Origin: Nonomuraea spiralis | GTDB lineage: Bacteria > Actinomycetota > Actinomycetes > Streptosporangiales > Streptosporangiaceae | NCBI RefSeq assembly: GCF_014648435.1 | Contig: NZ_BMRC01000003.1 | Location: forward strand, 1-64,000 | Reading direction: 5' to 3' | Length of the DNA stretch: 64,000 nucleotides | Shown: positions 1 through 8,433 of the stretch, in pieces | Position numbering within the stretch: position 1 is the stretch's first letter | Layout: the number at the start of each line of letters is the position of its first letter | Notes under the pieces: generated by a model | Seen by the model: only the letters and a program-made list of their open reading frames with translations | The model's database searches: none | What the model was told of the DNA's origin: nothing | Translations under genes and position numbers: made by a program

Positions 1-97
1 GGAAACACCCGGTTACATTCCGAACCCGGAAGTTAAGCTTCTCTGCGCCGATGGTACTGCACTCGGGAGGGTGTGGGAGAGTAGGTCACCGCCGGAC
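1..97 (+). rRNA. rrf: 5S ribosomal RNA, 5' truncated by window edge
   Basis: The first ~97 bases read as the 3' four-fifths of an actinobacterial 5S rRNA: a conserved ACACCCGGTTACATTCCGAA segment, GAAGTTAAGC, and the GGGAGAGTAGGTCACCGCCGGAC 3' domain. About 20 bases of the 5' end lie outside the window. A strong hairpin terminator follows at once, so this is the last gene of an rRNA operon. The exact 3' end is uncertain by a few bases. Confidence 0.95.
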
Positions 98-110
98 AAT
101 CTTTTGGGAA

Positions 111-139
111 GGGCTCCGACTTCGGTCGGAGCCCTTTCT
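111..139 (+). terminator. rRNA operon intrinsic terminator
   Basis: Perfect 10-bp stem GGGCTCCGAC / GTCGGAGCCC closed by a stable TTCG tetraloop and followed by TTTCT. It lies about 14 bases after the 5S rRNA, as expected for the operon terminator. Confidence 0.9.
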
Positions 140-580
140 GCGTTTCTGGGGCATGTTGCAGGTCGTGCAGGTCGCGCTGTTGAGCGGGGTTGCGGATGCG
201 CGCCGGCCTGAGGTGCGGCCCTGACGGCGGCTCGACGGTGGGTGGCTCGACGGTGGGTGGCTCGGGGTGTGCTGGGGCGATGGCGCCTGGGCAGGGAGCT
301 CGTGGCTCGGGCGGGTTGCCGCCTGTGGGTTGGTGGAAGCTTCCCACAAGCTTGCAGCTGACATCGTGCCCTGCAATATGCGGCACCGTCAGGGCCTGAA
401 GAACACGACACGCCACCGACAGCGAACTTTCCGGTGAGGCAAGAGCGCATGCATCCCCGGTCCGAAGCCCGCCCAGTTCAGCCGAGAATGCGCCCTCGCG
501 GCTCCAACCCCGAATATCCGCCCCGCCAGGGTTCCAAGGCTGTGGACATCTGTTTCACCGGCCGAAGGGGAGACATGGGA
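140..580. other. Intergenic spacer without a convincing gene
   Basis: About 440 bases between the rRNA terminator and the next hairpin. Reading frames exist on both strands, but the translations are Arg/Pro/Ser-rich, resemble no family I know and lack good ribosome-binding sites. I see only a short direct repeat (listed separately) and no tRNA. Confidence 0.6.
229..258. repeat. Two tandem copies of a 15-bp unit
   Basis: GGCTCGACGGTGGGT occurs twice in direct succession and a third partial copy (GGCTCGG) follows. It lies in non-coding spacer; function unknown. Confidence 0.7.
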
Positions 581-609
581 AAGGCTCCGCGCATTGTGCG
601 CGGAGCCTT
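581..609. terminator. Hairpin terminator, probably bidirectional
   Basis: Perfect 13-bp stem (AAGGCTCCGCGCA with its complement) and a 3-base loop. The + strand side ends in TTTTTGG and the - strand side in TTTCC. It lies just downstream of the minus-strand propeller gene and probably ends that operon. Confidence 0.8.
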
Positions 610-622
610 TTTGGTTTGGGGG

Positions 623-2461
623 TTAGCGGGTGTTGACGTAGCTGATGGCGTTCTTGGTGGCTACTGAGGTCCAGGGGATGATGATTACTGCGCCGTTGCG
701 TTCGAAGACGCGGGCCTTTTCGGCCTCGGTGCCGTACTTCTGGGGGAGGGTGGCCAGTTCGGTTGCCTTGCCGGTGGTGGCGTCCAGGCGGATGAGGCGG
801 GGGGCCAGGTCACGGCGGTCGCCGGTTTCCACGGCAAGCAGGCCCTGGTCGTCGGCGCGTACGTAGGTGAGGATCGTGTCGTGGGTGTCGGACGATTCCC
901 ACAGTTGTTTGCCGGTCTTCAGGTCGTAGGCCAGGGCCTTGTTGCTGGAACGCATTTGCTGCGGCACGTTCTGCGGGAACGAGGCGAGGTAGAGGCGGTC
1001 GCCGTGGATGACGTACCGGTGTTGTTCGAACATGCCGGTCACGAAGGCCACGGTGTTCATGGCGAGCATGTCTATCTCGGGGGTCTTGAATTCGGTGACC
1101 TTGGTGGCGGTGTCCGAGTAGACGGTGAAGCTGTTCTGGCCGCCGGACTCGTTCTGGACTATCGCGGGGTCGGCGGACAGGAGGCTGCTCATGAGGCCCA
1201 GGTCGCCGACGGGGGCCTGCTTGGTGACCTTGCCGGTCTTCGGGTCGATGAACTGGAGGCGGGTGCCGCCCCTGAACGTGCAGTCGAGGATGGCCGCGAC
1301 GCGGGTGGGGGAGGCGCTGATGTCCTTCAGGTGGCAGCCGTCGTCCCGGGAGGCGGTCGCGCTCCACACTTTGCGGCCGTCGGAGAGGCGGTAGGCGGTC
1401 ACCGTGTCGCTCAGCTCGACGATGGCCACGCCGTCGGAGCTCATGATGCGGGGGACGGTGAGGGAGTTCGAGAGGCGGGACTTCTCGGCGGGGATCTTGA
1501 TTTTCCAGATGAGTTTGCCGGTGGCCGTGTCGACGCCGGCCAAGTGGTCGCACAGGGTGTTGCTGCCGTACGCGACGGCGGCCTTGCCCTGCGACAACTC
1601 CGGGGTGGCGCCGCAGAGCTGGGCTCCCGGCGCAGGGACGCCCCAGGCACGTTTTCCGGATCCGAGGTCGTAGGCCAGGACGCCGTCCTTCTGGGCGCGG
1701 ATGACGACCTTGTCGGTCAGCCAGCTGCCGAAGGCCAGGCCGGTGGTGAAGTCCGAGCTGCCGGCGTTCGCGAGAGGGACGGCCCATTCGTCCGCTCCGG
1801 CGCCCGTGTCGTCGCCGGAACCGGTGCCGTCGGCGCCGGTGGTCGTTCCGGTTGTGGCGACGAACCAGGCGGTTCCCGTGCTGACGGAGAGGAGTACGAC
1901 GGCCGCGCCGGTTGCGAGCAGGGCGGTCTTCCACTTCGGGCGGCTCTGGTGCGGTTGTGCGGGCGCGGGGGAACCGCCGTACGGGGTGTCGGGGTGGTGC
2001 GGTGGTTGTCCGTATGGCGGCGGTGGGTTGCCGAAGGTGGGGGTGTTCGGGGGGTATGTGGGTGGCGGTGCCGGTTGCGGGGGATAGGTGGCCGGGCCTG
2101 CTGCGGCTGAGGGGGAGAGGTAGGGGGTGGCGCCTGCGGCCGTGGGAGGCGGCGGGTAGGGGTTGGGGGCCGTGTTCCCCGGAGGGTAGGCGGCGGGGTC
2201 CTGGCCGGGCGGGTAGGCGGCGGGGCCCGAAGGCGGGTAGGCGCTGGGGCCCGAAGGTGGGTAGGCGGCAGGGCCTGAAGGTGGGTAGGTCGCTGGGCCC
2301 GGGGATGAGGGGTAGGTCGCCGGGCCTGAGGGGGGATAGGCCGCGGGGCCTGGCGGTGGGTAGGGCGCGGCTGAGGGGGGTGGGTAGGTGGCCGGGCCTG
2401 GCGCGGGTGGGTAGGCGGGTTGGCCGTACGGGTTGGGTGGGGTTTGGGAGTGGTCGGTCAT
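623..2461 (-). CDS. Membrane-anchored PQQ-like beta-propeller protein with Pro/Tyr-rich cytoplasmic tail
   Basis: Predicted 612-residue type II membrane protein. About 170 N-terminal residues are low-complexity and rich in Pro, Tyr, Ala and Gly (repeats of the form SGPAAYPP). One transmembrane helix follows near residues 176-200, then a Gly/Asp/Thr-rich linker and an extracytoplasmic beta-propeller. At least four PQQ-type blade signatures are visible (AYDLGSGKRAW, VDTATGKLIW, YRLSDGRKVW, AYDLKTGKQLW). PQQ-like propellers often act as scaffolds or binding modules; no quinone cofactor can be inferred. The ATG lies 14 bases after the stop of the upstream metallopeptidase gene, so the two are probably co-transcribed and may work together at the membrane. 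Substrate and role are unknown. Confidence 0.85.
   Translation of the reverse strand: MTDHSQTPPNPYGQPAYPPAPGPATYPPPSAAPYPPPGPAAYPPSGPATYPSSPGPATYPPSGPAAYPPSGPSAYPPSGPAAYPPGQDPAAYPPGNTAPNPYPPPPTAAGATPYLSPSAAAGPATYPPQPAPPPTYPPNTPTFGNPPPPYGQPPHHPDTPYGGSPAPAQPHQSRPKWKTALLATGAAVVLLSVSTGTAWFVATTGTTTGADGTGSGDDTGAGADEWAVPLANAGSSDFTTGLAFGSWLTDKVVIRAQKDGVLAYDLGSGKRAWGVPAPGAQLCGATPELSQGKAAVAYGSNTLCDHLAGVDTATGKLIWKIKIPAEKSRLSNSLTVPRIMSSDGVAIVELSDTVTAYRLSDGRKVWSATASRDDGCHLKDISASPTRVAAILDCTFRGGTRLQFIDPKTGKVTKQAPVGDLGLMSSLLSADPAIVQNESGGQNSFTVYSDTATKVTEFKTPEIDMLAMNTVAFVTGMFEQHRYVIHGDRLYLASFPQNVPQQMRSSNKALAYDLKTGKQLWESSDTHDTILTYVRADDQGLLAVETGDRRDLAPRLIRLDATTGKATELATLPQKYGTEAEKARVFERNGAVIIIPWTSVATKNAISYVNTR
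2180..2420 (-). repeat. Imperfect 24-27 bp tandem repeats encoding (S)GPAAYPP units
   Basis: Within the propeller gene, about nine degenerate copies of an 8-9 codon unit (consensus S-G-P-A-A/T-Y-P-P) follow one another. Such Pro-rich cytoplasmic tails are common on actinobacterial membrane proteins and evolve by repeat slippage. Confidence 0.75.
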
Positions 2462-2475
2462 TGTTGGTTCCCCGT

Positions 2476-4002
2476 TCAGGCCAGCTGCCGGCGGACGTAC
2501 GACGCCCACTGCCGTTCGAAGTCCGCCTTGGTCACGCCCAGTTCCTTGAACAGCGCAGCCTCGCTGTCGTCGCCCTTGCCCCGGTAGGTCGCGACCACCG
2601 CGCTGGTCAGCTTCTTGTCGCCGTACCGCTGGGCTATGTAGCGCATGGCCAGGTGTCCCATCAGGTAGTTCACGCTCGTCATGCCCTTGAAGTCCCAGAA
2701 CGTGTTGTCGGGGAGGCGGCCGCTGAAGGGCGCGGCGAGGCGGCCGGCCAGGTAGGCGCGGCCTTCCTGGTAGCGGACGTTCCGGTTGATCGGGACGCCG
2801 CGGTTGGCGGCGTACTCGGCGAAGCCCTCGATGACCCAGTTCGGCTTGCCGAACAGGGAGAACTCGGCGCTGTCGAGGCCGGCGAGGAGGGAGTGGGCCA
2901 GCTCGTGCGTGCTGATCTCCTGGATGCCCGCCGAGGAGCGGAAGAAGGAGGTGGTGGTGTCCATGACCACGCGGGTGCCGCCGATCTTCACGTCGTCGCC
3001 CAGCGAGGCCCAGGCGGGCATCGGGATGGACACGCCCGCTTCGTGCGCCTTCTCCTTGCGGAACAGGTTGCCGAGCTGGCTCTGTCCCTTCACCAGCGCG
3101 ACCACGAACCCGGCCGGTACGGGCGCCGCCGGGTCGCCGTTGCGCTTCCAGAAGTCCAGGTTCTTCTTGGCCGCCCCGGCGACCACCGGGGCGATACGCC
3201 TGGCCAGCGCGGCGTCCTGGGGGTGGGCCAGGACGACGCTGGCGCCCGCGCGGGCCACGGTGATGTCCGGCCAGATGTCCCACGGGCCCGGGTAGTACAT
3301 GGACTTGGAGCTGCCGCTCAGCATGGGTGGCGGCGCGCCGTCCACCTTGGTGACGACCAGCGGCGCGCTCGCGGACGCCTTCTCCAGCGTCCAGCGGTAC
3401 CACTCGGAGACCGGCCGCAGGTCGATGCCGGCGAACCGGTGAACGAACGCGACATCCTGCGTGAACTTCACGGCTCGTCCGAAGCTGTCCTCGGCGCGGC
3501 CCTCGCGGTGCAGCACCCGGTACGACACCTCGCTGAGCGGCACCTTGCGCAGGTTCGCGAAGACCTTGCGCTGGTCGCGGATGAGCGTCGTGTTGCCCTT
3601 GTCGAAGATGGAGGTGAACGCGTCGACGTTCCCGCTGCTCAGTGCCTTGCCGTGGGAGTCGACCAGCTTGTTGATCTCCTCGTCGGTGACGACCACGGCG
3701 TTCGGGTCGCTCTTGCCCGACGCCTCCTGGCGGCGCAGCGGGTCCTGGACGCCGATACGGCCCCGCAGGACGAGACCCACTCCCGCGCCCACGGCGATCG
3801 CCACCACGAGCGAGACGACGCCCATGGTCAGCCAGAAGCCGGTCCGGCGCCTGGGAGGGAGCGGAGGAGGAGGAAGAGGAGGTGGTGGAGCTGATTGAGG
3901 TGGTGGGGGCGGCGGCATGGCTTGCCATGGTTGCTGCCCTTGCGGGTGGAACTGCGGGTGGAACTGCGGATGCTGCTGCGGATAACTCGGCCCCGTTGTC
4001 AC
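2476..4002 (-). CDS. Membrane-anchored zinc metallopeptidase (peptidase MA-like, HExxH)
   Basis: Predicted 508-residue membrane peptidase. A Gln/His/Pro-rich cytoplasmic tail (about 50 residues) precedes one transmembrane helix (about 53-78) and a long extracytoplasmic part. Near residue 365 it has THELAHSL, an HExxH zinc motif, and about 25 residues later WVIEGFAEY, whose Glu fits as the third ligand of a gluzincin. This arrangement matches the peptidase MA-like family. The N-terminal part of the ectodomain resembles a stalk or NTF2-like region, but I cannot assign it firmly. It is the first gene of an operon with the propeller protein, which has the same tail-helix-ectodomain plan. The natural substrate is unknown. 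Confidence 0.85.
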   Translation of the reverse strand: MTTGPSYPQQHPQFHPQFHPQGQQPWQAMPPPPPPQSAPPPPLPPPPLPPRRRTGFWLTMGVVSLVVAIAVGAGVGLVLRGRIGVQDPLRRQEASGKSDPNAVVVTDEEINKLVDSHGKALSSGNVDAFTSIFDKGNTTLIRDQRKVFANLRKVPLSEVSYRVLHREGRAEDSFGRAVKFTQDVAFVHRFAGIDLRPVSEWYRWTLEKASASAPLVVTKVDGAPPPMLSGSSKSMYYPGPWDIWPDITVARAGASVVLAHPQDAALARRIAPVVAGAAKKNLDFWKRNGDPAAPVPAGFVVALVKGQSQLGNLFRKEKAHEAGVSIPMPAWASLGDDVKIGGTRVVMDTTTSFFRSSAGIQEISTHELAHSLLAGLDSAEFSLFGKPNWVIEGFAEYAANRGVPINRNVRYQEGRAYLAGRLAAPFSGRLPDNTFWDFKGMTSVNYLMGHLAMRYIAQRYGDKKLTSAVVATYRGKGDDSEAALFKELGVTKADFERQWASYVRRQLA

Positions 4003-4153
4003 TTTCGCCCCGATAGTGCTGGGAAACCCCGAAAGAGGGGAATCGTATCAGCGGTCACTTCGCTTACCATCGGGCGGGTGCCCGTGCCGTAGGAGAAGCT
4101 GGCGAAAATGATTTCCAGCAACTTCTAGCGGGTTGTCACCTTTTTTCGTGATA

Positions 4154-5092
4154 ATGCACCGCATGATCGCGGGCGGCGTACGCACGCTTCCACGGCTGGT
4201 CATCGCGCTCGCCCTCCTGATGCCACCGTTCGTCCCGGAAAAGACCTCAGCAGAGCCGCGGGCACGCCCGCAGGCGGCGACTCCCGTGCGGGTGCTGCGG
4301 TACACACACCCGGCCGCGCCGGTCGAGACCGGGCGGGTGACGAAGCGGCGGCCCGTACCGGCGAAGCAGATCAGCGAGCGGCTCGACCGCTTCCTGGCGG
4401 GCCGGCCGGGGCCGGTCTCGGCCATGGTCGAGGACCTGACCACCGGGCGGGTCTACCGCTACCATCCGGGCGAACGGCTGATCACGGCCAGTACGGCCAA
4501 GGTCCAGATCCTCATGGGACTGCTGCTCAGGACCCCGTGGCGCAGGCTTCCCGGGCCTGTCAGGCACGACGCCGATCTCATGATCCGCCACAGCGACAAC
4601 CACGCGGCCGACCGCCTCTGGTCGCGGATCGGAGGCGCGGCGGGCTTCACCGAGGCCGGCCGGAGGTTCGGGCTCAGGCACACTCAGGGCGTCCCGGGGG
4701 ACTGCGTCGACCTCTATTGCTGGGGCATCACCAGAACGTCCGTGGAGGACCAGGTTCGCCTGATGAGGGGACTGGTGTCCGGGAAGAGCCCGTTGGCGGC
4801 GAAGGAGCGCGCGCAGGCGCTCAGGCTGATGGGCGCGGTCGCCGGCGACCAGGACTGGGGCGTCTCCGCCGCGGCCTGCGAGGGCGAGCGCGTGCACCTG
4901 AAGAACGGCTGGCTACGGCGCGTGTCCACCAAGCGCTGGGCCACGGTCAGCGTGGGGCTGATCCGGGGCCACGGCCACGACTACGCCGTGGCCGTCCTCA
5001 CCGAGGGCAGCATCGACGTGCGGTACGGCATCGCGACCGTCGAGGGCGTCGCCGAGCGTGTCATGCGGAGCTTCCGGAGGTGCTCGGGGTGA
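4154..5092 (+). CDS. Secreted serine hydrolase, class A beta-lactamase-like fold
   Basis: Predicted 312-residue exported penicillin-binding/beta-lactamase-superfamily protein. A signal peptide covers about residues 1-33 (basic start, LVIALALLMPPF core). The three active-site motifs of the fold are present: S113-T-A-K116 (SxxK), S147-D-N149 (SDN) and K250-N-G252 in place of KTG. An N-terminal linker of about 35 residues precedes the domain. I took ATG at 4154 because it gives a clean signal peptide; ATG at 4163 is possible and no strong ribosome-binding site decides. The general base Glu of true class A beta-lactamases is not obvious, so I would not call it a resistance enzyme. Its 3' end overlaps the convergent response-regulator gene by 32 bases. 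Confidence 0.8.
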   Translation: MHRMIAGGVRTLPRLVIALALLMPPFVPEKTSAEPRARPQAATPVRVLRYTHPAAPVETGRVTKRRPVPAKQISERLDRFLAGRPGPVSAMVEDLTTGRVYRYHPGERLITASTAKVQILMGLLLRTPWRRLPGPVRHDADLMIRHSDNHAADRLWSRIGGAAGFTEAGRRFGLRHTQGVPGDCVDLYCWGITRTSVEDQVRLMRGLVSGKSPLAAKERAQALRLMGAVAGDQDWGVSAAACEGERVHLKNGWLRRVSTKRWATVSVGLIRGHGHDYAVAVLTEGSIDVRYGIATVEGVAERVMRSFRRCSG

Positions 5093-5786
5093 CCAGCCGG
5101 TAGCCGACGCCGCGTACGGTCTGGATGAGCTGGTCGTCGTTGTCGCCCAGCCGCGCCCGCAGCCGTTTGACGTGCACCGCGATGGTGTTCGTCGAGGTGG
5201 TCGCGGCGGCGTTCCACACGTGCCGCATGATCTGCTCGCGGGTGACCGTACGGTCGGCGTTGCGCATGAGGTACTGCAGCAGCTCGAACTCGCGCAGCGG
5301 CAGATGTACCGCGCGGCCTTCGACGCGCACCTGGTACGCCTGGACGTCCAGTTCGACGCCGCCGACGGCCAGCACCTTGCGGGTCTCGGGGGAGGCCGCC
5401 TGGATGAAGGGCAGCAGTTCCGGCACCCGGTACGGCCGGGCCACGCAGGCCGCCGCCCCCGCGGCGAGTGCGCGTACGGCCTGCTCGGCGTTCCCCTCGC
5501 CGACGCCGAGCAGGACCGGTACGGCTCGCGCGAGCCGTACCGCACGGACGAAGTCGACCGCGTCGATGACGGGGAGCGTGGCCGACACGAGCACCACGTC
5601 CGGCTGCAGCGCCCCCGCCTGCAGCAGCCCTTGGGCGCCGTCCGGCGCGCCGGTGACGGCCACGCCCTCACGTTCCAGCGCCGTGGCCAGGTCATCGACC
5701 ACGGCGTCGTCGGGGTCGGCGATGAGCAGTACGGGCTTGGTCCTCGTGTCCCCGTTCATCGTGGATGCCGCCTGCTGTGGGGTCAT
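5061..5786 (-). CDS. OmpR/PhoB-type response regulator with degenerate receiver domain
   Basis: Predicted 241-residue DNA-binding regulator at the end of the pst operon. Residues about 18-125 form a CheY-like receiver and about 140-235 an intact winged-helix domain (recognition segment TNTIAVHVKRLRARLG, wing GVGYRL). The acidic pocket is present (D24, D26, D27). However, the residue at the phospho-acceptor position is Ser68 (DVVLVSATLP instead of ..D..LP) and the conserved Lys is Arg117 (ARPY instead of TKPF). Aspartyl phosphorylation is therefore unlikely, and it may act constitutively or respond to another signal. I chose the ATG that overlaps the pstB stop (ATGA, translational coupling); a second ATG at 5759 has a possible AGGCGG ribosome-binding site. 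Confidence 0.85.
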   Translation of the reverse strand: MTPQQAASTMNGDTRTKPVLLIADPDDAVVDDLATALEREGVAVTGAPDGAQGLLQAGALQPDVVLVSATLPVIDAVDFVRAVRLARAVPVLLGVGEGNAEQAVRALAAGAAACVARPYRVPELLPFIQAASPETRKVLAVGGVELDVQAYQVRVEGRAVHLPLREFELLQYLMRNADRTVTREQIMRHVWNAAATTSTNTIAVHVKRLRARLGDNDDQLIQTVRGVGYRLVTPSTSGSSA

Positions 5787-6562
5787 CAGCCGAAGCGTCC
5801 CGTGATGTAGTCCTCGGTCGCCTTCTCTGACGGGTTGGTGAACATGCGGGAGGTGTCGTCCATCTCGATGACCTTGCCGGGCTTGCCCTGCGCGGCCAGG
5901 TTGAAGAACGCGGTCCGGTCGCTGACCCGGGCGGCCTGCTGCATGTTGTGGGTGACGATCACGATCGTGAACTCTTCCTTGAGCTGGGCCATCAGGTCCT
6001 CGATGGCCAGCGTCGAGATCGGGTCGAGTGCCGAGCACGGCTCGTCCATGAGCAGGACCTGCGGCTTGACCGCGATGGCGCGGGCGATGCAGAGGCGCTG
6101 CTGCTGACCGCCGGACAGGCCGGCGCCGGGCTTGTTCAGCCGGTCCTTGACCTCGTTCCAGAGGTTGGCGCCCTTCAGCGAGTCCTCCACGATGCCGTCG
6201 AGCGTGGACCTGCCGATCCGGCCGTTGAGGCGGAGCCCGGCGGCCACGTTCTCGTAGATCGACATCGTGGGGAACGGGTTGGGGCGCTGGAAGACCATGC
6301 CGACCATCCGGCGGACCGAGACGGGTTCGACGGTGGGGGCGTACAGGTCCTCGCCGTCGAGCAGGACCTTGCCCTCGACGCGGGCGCCGGGGATCACCTC
6401 GTGCATACGGTTGAGCGTGCGCAGGAACGTCGACTTGCCGCACCCGGACGGGCCGATGAACGCGGTGATCGAGCGCGGCTCGATGGTCATCGACACGTCC
6501 TCGATCGCCTTGTGCGATCCGTAGTACGCGTCGAGGCCCGAGATCTGGATCTGCTTGGACAT
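5786..6562 (-). CDS. pstB: Phosphate ABC transporter ATP-binding protein PstB
   Basis: 258-residue ATPase of the high-affinity phosphate importer. Walker A is GPSGCGKST at residues 37-45, the signature LSGGQQQR precedes Walker B VLLMDEP, and a switch His lies in [16 protein letters not shown], all at usual spacing. Length and order match PstB. It lies 15 bases after pstA in a pstS-pstC-pstA-pstB operon and energises uptake through PstC/PstA. Confidence 0.97.
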   Translation of the reverse strand: MSKQIQISGLDAYYGSHKAIEDVSMTIEPRSITAFIGPSGCGKSTFLRTLNRMHEVIPGARVEGKVLLDGEDLYAPTVEPVSVRRMVGMVFQRPNPFPTMSIYENVAAGLRLNGRIGRSTLDGIVEDSLKGANLWNEVKDRLNKPGAGLSGGQQQRLCIARAIAVKPQVLLMDEPCSALDPISTLAIEDLMAQLKEEFTIVIVTHNMQQAARVSDRTAFFNLAAQGKPGKVIEMDDTSRMFTNPSEKATEDYITGRFG

Positions 6563-6577
6563 TGTGGCGGTTACCCC

Positions 6578-7450
6578 CTATCGGCCCCTGGCGGGCCTGC
6601 GCCACCAGGCGATCAGGCGCGCCACCAGGTTGAGCAGCATGACGATCAGGATCAGCGTGAGGGCTCCGGCCCAGGCGCGGTCGATGGCGGTGTCGTTGGG
6701 ACGGGCCGCCTGGTCGAAGACGAAGAGGGGAAGGCCCATCTGCGGCCCGCTGAACGGATCGTTGTTGATGGAGTCGGTGAAGAACACCGTCAGCAGCAGC
6801 GGCGCGGTCTCGCCGGCCACTCGCGCGACGGCCAGCATGACGCCGGTGACGATGCCGGTGAACGCGGTCGGCAGCACGACCTTGAGGATCGTGCGCCACT
6901 TGGCCACGCCCAGCGCGTACGAGGCTTCGCGCAGGTCGTTGGGCACCAGCCGGAGCATCTCCTCGGCCGATCTGACCACGGTCGGCATCATCAGGATCGA
7001 CAGCGCGAGCGCGCCGGCGAAGCCGGAGAACGGGTTGCCCAGGAAGAGCACCCAGAAGGCGAGGATGAACAGGCCGGAAACGACGGAAGGGACGCCGGTC
7101 ATGACGTCCACGAAGAAGCTGATGGCCCGGCTCAGGCGGCCGCCGTTGCCGTACTCGACCAGGTAGATGGCGGTGAACAGGCCGATCGGGACCGAGATGA
7201 GCGAGGCCAGCAGGACCTGTTCCAAGGTGCCGATGATGGCGTGGTACGCGCCGCCGCCGACGTCGCGGGCGCCGATGTTCCGCATCGAGTGGGTGAGGAA
7301 CTCCAGGTCGAAGCGGGCCAGGCCGTTCGAGATCACCAGCCACAACACCGAGATGAGCGGTACGACGGCCAGCGCGAACGCCAGATAGACCAGCCCCTGG
7401 ACGAACCTGTCCTTGATCCGGCGGCCGGTCGAGATGTGCTGGATGGTCAT
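6578..7450 (-). CDS. pstA: Phosphate ABC transporter permease PstA
   Basis: 290-residue inner-membrane permease. Six hydrophobic segments are visible, and the cytoplasmic EAA-type loop reads EASYALGVAKWRTILKVVLP, which contacts the ATPase. The ATG overlaps the pstC stop codon (ATGA), so translation is coupled. It forms the channel with PstC and receives phosphate from PstS. Confidence 0.96.
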   Translation of the reverse strand: MTIQHISTGRRIKDRFVQGLVYLAFALAVVPLISVLWLVISNGLARFDLEFLTHSMRNIGARDVGGGAYHAIIGTLEQVLLASLISVPIGLFTAIYLVEYGNGGRLSRAISFFVDVMTGVPSVVSGLFILAFWVLFLGNPFSGFAGALALSILMMPTVVRSAEEMLRLVPNDLREASYALGVAKWRTILKVVLPTAFTGIVTGVMLAVARVAGETAPLLLTVFFTDSINNDPFSGPQMGLPLFVFDQAARPNDTAIDRAWAGALTLILIVMLLNLVARLIAWWRRPARGR

Positions 7451-8427
7451 GCCCCTACCGCCCTGAACTCCTTGCGCCGGTTGATCACCATACGAGCGCC
7501 CATGTTGACCAGCAGCGTGATCACGAACAGCACCAGACCGGAGGCGATCAGCGCGCCCCGGCCGACCTGCGTGGCCTCGCCGAAGCCGTTGGCGATGTTG
7601 GCCGCGATGCTGTTGGCGTGCGGGGTGAGGATCTCGAAGCTGAGGTCGAAGGTGGCGGGGAAGATCAGCGCGACCGCGATGGTCTCGCCCATCGCGCGGC
7701 CGAGGCCGAGCATGGCGGCGCTGATGACGCCGGGACGGCCGAACGGCAACACGGCCATCCTGATCATCTCCCAGCGGGTGGCGCCGAGCGCCAGGGCCGC
7801 CTCCTCGTTCATCTTCGGGGCCTGGAGGAAGACCTCGCGTGAGATGGCCGCGATGATCGGCAGGATCATGATCGCCAGGACGATGCCGCCGGCCAGCATG
7901 GTCTTGCCGCCGATGGCCCCCTCGCCGGAGAACAGCGGGAACCAGCCGAGGTTCTCGTTGAGCCACTGCGACGGCGTGCGCAGCAGCGGCACCAGGAACG
8001 TCACGCCCCACAGGCCGTAGACGACGCTGGGCACGGCGGCCAGCAGGTCGACCAGGTAGCCGAGCGGCCCGGCCAGGCGGCGGGGCGCGTAGTGGGAGAT
8101 GAACAGCGCCACGCCGACCGCGATGGGGGTCGCGATGACCAGCGCGATCGTCGAGCTGAGGACGGTGCCGAACGCCAGCGCGCCGATGCCGAACACCTGG
8201 CTGCCGTTGGGCTCCCAGATCAGGTCGGTGAAGAAGTTGCCCTTGTTCGCCTGCAGGGCCGGCACGGCCTCGCTGATGAGGAACACGGCGATGGCCGCCA
8301 TGATCGCCAGCAGCAGGACGCCGGCACCGGTGGAGACGAACTTGAAGGGGCCTTCACCATGGCTGCGCCGCGAGGCGGACCGGCCCGTGGCCGGCCCGCC
8401 CCCACGGGTACGAACGTTGGTCGTCAT
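7447..8427 (-). CDS. pstC: Phosphate ABC transporter permease PstC
   Basis: 326-residue permease with an N-terminal Ser/Arg/Gly-rich cytoplasmic tail of about 30 residues and six membrane segments. The EAA loop reads EAALALGATRWEMIRMAVLP. It starts 6 bases after pstS and overlaps pstA by 4 bases. It is the second half of the phosphate channel. Confidence 0.96.
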   Translation of the reverse strand: MTTNVRTRGGGPATGRSASRRSHGEGPFKFVSTGAGVLLLAIMAAIAVFLISEAVPALQANKGNFFTDLIWEPNGSQVFGIGALAFGTVLSSTIALVIATPIAVGVALFISHYAPRRLAGPLGYLVDLLAAVPSVVYGLWGVTFLVPLLRTPSQWLNENLGWFPLFSGEGAIGGKTMLAGGIVLAIMILPIIAAISREVFLQAPKMNEEAALALGATRWEMIRMAVLPFGRPGVISAAMLGLGRAMGETIAVALIFPATFDLSFEILTPHANSIAANIANGFGEATQVGRGALIASGLVLFVITLLVNMGARMVINRRKEFRAVGA

Positions 8428-8433
8428 CTGCTG

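Noticed and set aside
13..450. Open frames on both strands after the 5S rRNA
   Set aside because: Arg/Pro/Ser-rich translations overlapping rRNA and its terminator, no ribosome-binding sites, no family resemblance.
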